Source: Ophiodon elongatus (taxonomy: Eukaryota; Chordata; Actinopteri; Perciformes; Hexagrammidae). From it: a stretch of 64,000 nucleotides of DNA. Shown one piece after another: positions 57,937-64,000 of the stretch; position 1 is the stretch's first letter, and each line of letters begins with the position of its first letter. The stretch lies in NCBI GenBank assembly GCA_016806645.1, contig JACSYO010000081.1:250501-314500 (forward strand). The letters are read 5' to 3'. Under the pieces are notes generated by a model that worked only from the letters and a program-made list of their open reading frames with translations, searched no databases and was not told the origin of the DNA. The position numbers and the translations under genes are program-made.

Positions 57937-58216
57937 ATGCTGAATTGGAGTGATGCCAATGATTCTCACACCGGTATACCATTTTACAAGCTAATTTAGC
58001 AAACTGAACAGCTAACATTAGTCTAAGCTTGTATGATTCCTACTAGTCTGTTTGGATAAATAATTTATATTTTGTAATATATTACAATATATTCTTTTAT
58101 CGATTATGATAGCTGTTAAATAATGATATATTCTCTTCTGAGGGATATTTGTGCTATTGGCATTTAACGGTGGAACTGTTCTGCTTTGTAGCAGCTGTGG
58201 CGTTACATTTGAATGA

Positions 58217-58247
<31 letters not shown>

Positions 58248-58251
58248 GTGT
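58217..58251. repeat. (TG)n microsatellite
   Basis: TG repeat with one CG interruption near the 3' end. Confidence 0.95.
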
Positions 58252-60040
58252 TAAACCAACCCCACTGTATTACACACTGTAACCTTAACCATAACTATGA
58301 AATACTGACTCATAATACAGTGAATAGCATATGGTAGATGCATGTTAACACATTACCCCTCCGATTTATGGGTTGTTTTCTTCTTTATTTAAACATATAT
58401 TGCGGTGTATCACAATACATGTTGTCTGGTCAGGTTGCAGAGTCAACTGTATTTTGATACTGTTGTAGCACACTGTTACACATGGTGAGTTACACAATGA
58501 TTGATAAACATACCAGAGTAGCAGGAAGTAAGGCAACGTCACCAGATTCAACTCCCACCGTATTGATGATTATTCCTACCCAAAAGTGCAGAGCCACTAT
58601 ATTGATAAAACGTACAGTGTAGTTCCTGAATAGTGCACATTTTCTATTTTGCATGTCCCTTTTGTCTTTTTTCTGCTTCTGAAAGCGTGTTCGTGGTGAT
58701 GAAACTGTGTCATCATCTCATGCCATCATGTCATCACCAGAGACCAGAGAGGTTTGTGACATAAATAGACCCTGAAGCGTCATTTTTCATTTAGATGCAA
58801 GGCACACAGTCTTGATGTGAGGTAGGGGCTTCCCTGAATCAGTGTTGTTTGTTTATTTCATAATCTCTGGCATGCATTTCTTTTTTTTATGAGAAAATGA
58901 ACTGATTGTGCGTGAGGCACATTGCAACTGCCTGTAGCAAGTGCTAGCCCCCTATGTGCAGCTCCACGTTGTCAACATCATAATAACCAAGGGGCTGTCG
59001 TGCAAAAGCAATATCAATGTGAGAGACTGAATCACTCCTTAAGATCAGGTTCTTCTGTTAATTCCCCACTAATGCCTGGAAAAGATACTAGTTCATTATA
59101 TGTCTTTTAAGCGGTTTTATTTTTAAATTTTTTACAAGAGATAGGTAGTATCTGCAAGTAATCCGTTTAATTATACCGTCTGTGGGGATACCTTGTCCAA
59201 AGCAAAGGTGCACGGTTGATTCTCAGCTCAGGCGGTAAATTGATCTGAAAGGAGGGGAAATGTGAGCCAAATAACCTGGGTATCTAGTTCACTGTGTAGG
59301 AGGAGCAGAGGAGACTTAAACTACATTACGCTGGCTAAATTTGGTCTCCACTGAAATAACCCACACTATTGTGTGACAGTCCGTCAGCAGTCCGACAACT
59401 CTTCCATCTTTAGACACAGCATGTCAACAGACTGACAGCGGAGGTGTGAATGTTTGTCTGCACCTTTTCAACAGCGTCTTGTGTTTTTCTTTTTTTTCGT
59501 TATTTAATTGCCGTGCTGAATTAAAGCCAAGACAGAACTTCAAAAGTGTTTCTTAATATATATTCTAATAAAGATAGCTTCTCTTTACCTGTTGCATGAA
59601 GCACTTCTTTATATATACAGTGCAGCTACGAAATTAGATACATTCATGTAAAGAAGACATTTCACATAAAGGTCACAACACAGGGGAAGGTCGATAATAG
59701 GGCTACAAGTAAGGATTACTTTCTTCATGTATTGATGTCTTCTTTGGCAAATAGCCATGCGTTGCCTTTAAATTGCAAGCAACAGTCCAAAAGTCGAAGA
59801 TCAGCAGTTAGTTTAAATAGAAAACAAAAAAAGCACAGACATCTAAGTAGATCACGACTAAGCCGCAATGTACTGTAATTTGCCACCTCAGAAACAGATA
59901 GTGATGTAAAAGGAGATTAGGCGGCTTTGGTTTATAGACTCCTGTGGATTTAATTCACCTGTCTCTGAACAGAATATGCCAAGTCCTGGGTGCCTTCAGG
60001 CCTCCGCCCTAGTCCCATGCAGGGACACAGGTGCATAAGC

Positions 60041-60112
60041 GCACACACACACGCACACGCACACGCACACGCACACGCACACGCACACGCACACGCACAC
60101 GCACACACACAG
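60041..60112. repeat. (ACACGC)n hexanucleotide repeat
   Basis: Regular ACACGC units, about nine, flanked by short CA runs. Alternating purine-pyrimidine with CpG makes it a Z-DNA-prone sequence. Confidence 0.93.
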
Positions 60113-60679
60113 AAGGTGTGCTGAATCTTGATGTGCTGAATCATGCATCAGGTTGAAAGGGAGTGCAGGAAAGACAGATGGAGATAGACAGAAAGAGAAG
60201 AAACAAACGGAGGAGGGCAGTGTGTGTGTTACATTTGATCTTTGCGTGTATTACACAGCAGCAACAGTGATTCCTGTACTACGTTACCCTGATTGATTTT
60301 CTACTGTGTTGAGCCTCTTATTTCTCTGTAATTACAGCTTGTTATTGAAATGAGGACAAAGGTTTTTAAAATATGACCCGGCAGTGTTTTTCTATCCGTT
60401 TGCGTGCAGTCGGCCTCAGTTCTGTTTTCATCTGCACCTACACGCGATGCATCACAGTGACTGCAGCGCTACCTGACACAAAGTTAACATGAACCTGGAA
60501 GTCTACGACACGTTCATCGCAGAATACAGCCGACGACATTTATAGGAGGATAACTAAAAGGAGCCTGGCCTCATTACCATGTTCTCTCAAATGGCATTTA
60601 GTTGTAGGACACATACAGTAGTGAGGTTGAGACCGGCTGCAGGACTCTTCTCTGTGTTGGAGCAGAGCTGTTGGCTGAC

Positions 60680-60745
60680 GACTGTTTCCTGTGATGTGAT
60701 TTGATGTGAAGTAATGTGATTTGATCGGATGTGATGTGATGTGCA
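60680..60745. repeat. Degenerate GATGTGATTT tandem repeat
   Basis: Imperfect repeats of GATGTGATTTGATGTGA-like units read directly from the sequence. Confidence 0.8.
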
Positions 60746-61386
60746 AGGCTGGGGATTGTTGTGGGACTGTGTCATGTCTACATGTTTATGTGTGGGTTTG
60801 TGTGTGTGTGTACATCTGGATATTTCATACCCTCTAGCCTAGAGGTGACATATAACAGCTTGGTAGCACAACCGATCTTTTCCCCTCCTGAAATTACTGC
60901 AAATATCAATCAGCAAAGACTAAAAAAAATTAGAATAATGAGCCAAAAATAGTATTTGAACTCTTAAACTTAATGCACACATGAATCAGACTATCTTTCA
61001 AGTGCAGTTTTAACACTCCAAGAAATAAAATATATCACACACTAGCTTACAGTAACTCTGCTGGGAAAGTTGAACAACCCAGAACATATCGCAACTTCGG
61101 AGCAGGTGTTGGTTAGCCCAGATTCTGTGTTGCTGCTGCACAAGGCTCACCAAGGCTGCACAGCTGGTTGGATATATAATTAATGTCCCCAACAGGGCAA
61201 ACCTGGGACATTCAACGTTGTTTTGCAAAGCACACAAAGGTCTGGTTTCACTCGGGGGTATGTTGAGGACACTAAAGGAACAGCTTTTCTGTGCCTGCAG
61301 ACCTGCATGTCATTTATCAAGCACAGGCAGCAGCCTGTGCGTCATGGGTGGAGTTTACATTTCATTTTGTGTGCATATTTATTAAA

Positions 61387-61448
61387 GAAGGAAGGAAGGA
61401 AGGAAGGAAGGAAGGAAGGAAGGACGGAAGGAAGGAAGGAAGGAAGGA
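61387..61448. repeat. (AAGG)n microsatellite
   Basis: About 15 AAGG units with one GACG interruption. Pure purine on the + strand apart from that single C. Confidence 0.96.
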
Positions 61449-62102
61449 GCTCTACAGATTGCATGAAGATGTAGAATACACAGGTTTAAGTCGATTTCCT
61501 CCACTTTTACTGAGAAGGTACAAATGTTGCCGCTGCTATAAACTTGATATCCAATTCACCGTGATATTATGATGAGACATTTCTAGTGTGCATTAGGATA
61601 CTTTTACACGGGAGTCTTGGGAGACATCAATCGTATCAGTTCCACCTACTATTAGTCCTCCATGCAGCTCTGAGCGTCTGCTGGAGCAGTGGCTCTGTCT
61701 GGGTCACCTGCCTCTGCTTTTGTGCTTCTCCAACGTTTGAAGTGACTTTTTGCTGGAGTTTTGTTGTTCAGTATTTCAGATTATGTCTTTAAAAGTTGAA
61801 CGACTGAATAGATTTTACAAATCAATTCATAAATACAGATCTTTCAGATTTTTTTTGGAATGGTTGCCAAATATTTTTTGGCAGGTGAATTGAGGATTTG
61901 TTTTAGGCTCAACACTTTATTAATAATATTTTTTTTTCTGAACCTGATGGACAAATTCAACCACTGGTCTGCTGACTCTTAGTAAATTAAATTATTATTA
62001 AATAAAAGATGCAGTGCATATTTGTCATGTACATCAATATCACCAGGAACACCTGATAAAAGGAACATAATCCAAAGAAATTAAGCTAGACTTTAAAAAT
62101 TA

Positions 62103-62134
62103 TTGAGCTTTAGATTGTGCGTCATCTTTATCCC
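62103..62134. repeat. Short dispersed repeat D, copy 1
   Basis: TTGAGCTTTAGATTGTGCGT plus CATCTTTATCC matches 63,494-63,524 at all but three positions, same orientation. Confidence 0.75.
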
Positions 62135-62141
62135 TCAAAAA

Positions 62142-62187
62142 ATGCTAGTGCATTGCCCATTGTGTTGAATGGGCAATGCACTAGTAT
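62142..62187. repeat. Near-perfect short hairpin (inverted repeat)
   Basis: Arms CTAGTGCATTGCCCAT (62145-62160) and ATGGGCAATGCACTAG (62169-62184) are perfect inverted repeats around an 8-nt loop TGTGTTGA. Two more pairs and a G-T wobble extend the stem to 19 positions. Confidence 0.9.
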
Positions 62188-63493
62188 CCATAATTGGACA
62201 AACACATAGTAGAAGCAAATTCGCTGTCCAGTGCCACTAAGCAATTGGCTACGGAACAGTGAATTCACTGTTTCCTGTTCGTCACTCTTGAATTTTTCAT
62301 CAGCCTTCCAGCTCTATAGTGGTGTTTGTGTTTGTGAATGCTTTATCCAATTTGGATGAGCAAGTCTCAAAACAGCAGCCCCTTTTAAAGGAAAAAAAAG
62401 TTAACAAATTAGCATTTTTCAACCTGATACCTATTTCCCCATGTTTTTGTGTCTAAGTTACTATTGGGGACAACAATTGAGCAGGAAAAAACGCTTCAGA
62501 CGTCGGCCTTAATACGGACTGTCATGTATTCACTCAGGGCGAGTCCTCACAGTCAATGTCTGTCCACTATAAGTGTTTGTTTTTTGCCTCTGACAGGCTC
62601 AGATTGATATTATAAGTGTCTGATAACATGATGGAAAAGGACCCCACAGAGAAATAAAACGTTTTTCTTACCTGTCGCTCGATCCGGACTGTTGGTTATT
62701 GGTGTGTCAAGAGTGAGATTGTGAGTCTCGCTCTTGTGTGTCTCGCAAGAGAAGTCTTAAAATCTTGCGCCACATCCACATTGTCGAAATCAGTTCAATA
62801 TTCAGCCGTGACACTGAAATTCTTTTAATTAACATTCATCTACGTGTTCTGTATCCCTCGCTGCAGCTGTCACTCATGTAAGATACATGAAACCCATATT
62901 AAATAGGGTGCAGGTTGAAAAAATACCTAAGTGTCCCTTTAACATTGAGCATGTTTTGAATATTTTAATCAGGTTTGACTTTCTGACAAGAAGATTGTAT
63001 TCAGCTTTGAATAGTATGTGTTTCCTGCCGTTTTGAGGAAAAATGGTATTGTAGCATTTTGGAGGTCTTTGACACAAACAGGTTTGGGACCCCCCCCACA
63101 CACACATACACCCCCCCCCACACACACCCCACCCCCTCCCTGTATGTAGTACTGCAGAGCATGACCGGGCAGGCTGTTGGAGGCGAAGCAGACCGTTGTT
63201 GTCCCGAGTGTGGGAGCTGTAGCCGGCGGGGGGCTAAAGAGCTCTGTCACGTGTCTTTATGTGTGACAATCTGCCCGTCGCTGATTTGACATGTTGTGAG
63301 GACCTTCCGCTGTGAATTGGGCACCCACAGTGTCACAGCAACAGCATCACTGGTAAATACACTCGACGAGAATCTGTTATTTTGTCAATGCGATCATTTT
63401 TACGAGATAACATACTAAAGATTTCGAAAATGTGCTTTTTGACCTTATATTAAAATGTCTGTTCCCATACTGCAGTTGTAGACTTGATTTATT

Positions 63494-63524
63494 TGAGCTC
63501 TAGATTGTGCGTTATCTTTCTCCC
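63494..63524. repeat. Short dispersed repeat D, copy 2
   Basis: TTGAGCTCTAGATTGTGCGT plus TATCTTTCTCC, partner of 62,103-62,134. Confidence 0.75.
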
Positions 63525-64000
63525 CCATAGATATTAATTTAGCACTAACTTCAGATAACAGACACTTTTGTTGAGGGTGCAATTCTTTCTTTCAGTGCAG
63601 CAGTTGGGCCTAATGATTCATTTTTTCCAAAGACGAGCATTATCTCTCTTCCTCTCTAACCGTGGTTACATTTGTATATTCACTGCAACTTGTGCTACAG
63701 GACGCCTTAACTGTCAAGTCTGTACGCTCCAAGATGGGATCTTGTCTGCATTGGGATCCGATCAGCCAGACCACACGCCTCGGAGGCCTCGCTCGCATTG
63801 ACTTTGGACTTAGCGGAGCTGTGTTAGCAGCTATTCTTCTATAAAAACAACTCTACAAATACTGCAAGGAAGAAAATCAAGCAGCAAAAATATCTGCTTT
63901 ATCTGCCCTTTTACAGCCACTGTTTTTTTTTACCACGAAATATATATATCCAATCACGATACGGTCAGGCAGGACGCATTGGAGTGTCAAGTGTGGACAT

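Larger units (their letters stand above)
53026..64000 (+). other. hcn1: HCN1-like intron 2 (5' part, more than 10.9 kb)
   Basis: No reading frame matches the expected S5/pore exon (IFHMTYDLA...), so the intron runs past the window. It holds microsatellites, a 20-nt poly-T followed by GCAG near 55,480 (a decoy acceptor, no open exon after it), a pyrimidine-rich stretch at 54,690-54,880, a GC-richer patch at 57,260-57,430, a hairpin at 62,142-62,187, and C-rich 63,089-63,140. Short ORFs on either strand look random. Confidence 0.8.

Noticed and set aside
53026..64000. HCN exon 3 (S5/pore) within the window
   Set aside because: No reading frame encodes the expected IFHMTYDLA or selectivity-filter CIGYG sequence; it must lie beyond 64,000.

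Overview
The window is vertebrate nuclear DNA, almost certainly from a ray-finned (teleost) fish. Coding exons are small, have GT-AG borders and match vertebrate proteins. Many introns are only 80-200 bp. (CA)n microsatellites are frequent, and several interspersed repeats are of kinds abundant in teleosts. No bacterial, viral or organellar genes, tRNA genes or CRISPR arrays were found.

Layout. (1) 1-19,440, + strand: the 3' half of herc1, a giant HECT-type E3 ubiquitin ligase. I could chain 41 coding exons (584-19,083) with every splice phase compatible: 7,748 nt, about 2,581 residues plus stop. In order they encode a middle region with a UBA-like segment and a Cys/His zinc-finger-like module, a WD40 region, the second RCC1-like beta-propeller (RLD2) and a complete C-terminal HECT domain with its catalytic cysteine codon at 18,928. 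The upstream half of the gene lies outside the window. (2) 19,441-45,300: about 26 kb of intergenic DNA with no gene I can support. It holds transposon-derived repeats, microsatellites, a few GC-richer islands and one candidate TATA-containing promoter with a small ORF at 19.83-20.2 kb. (3) 45,743-53,025, + strand: the first two coding exons of a hyperpolarization-activated cation channel, closest to HCN1. Exon 1 is the cytosolic N-terminus; exon 2 covers S1 to the end of S4. A 6.5-kb intron separates them. (4) 53,026-64,000: the 5' part of HCN intron 2. The next exon (S5/pore) is not in the window.

The two genes are functionally unrelated: one is a ubiquitin ligase with membrane-traffic and signalling roles, the other a pacemaker (Ih) channel. 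They lie tandemly on the same strand. In human, HERC1 is on chromosome 15 and HCN1 on chromosome 5, so the linkage is worth noting and raises the question of which HCN paralogue this is.

I found no wholly new biological system. The most useful second-look items are a possible 47-nt frame-breaking cassette exon in herc1, an intronic hAT-type miniature element with an 8-bp target duplication, the candidate promoter just past herc1, transposon-borne CRE palindromes, a near-perfect hairpin at 62.15 kb, and the HCN1-versus-fish-paralogue question.
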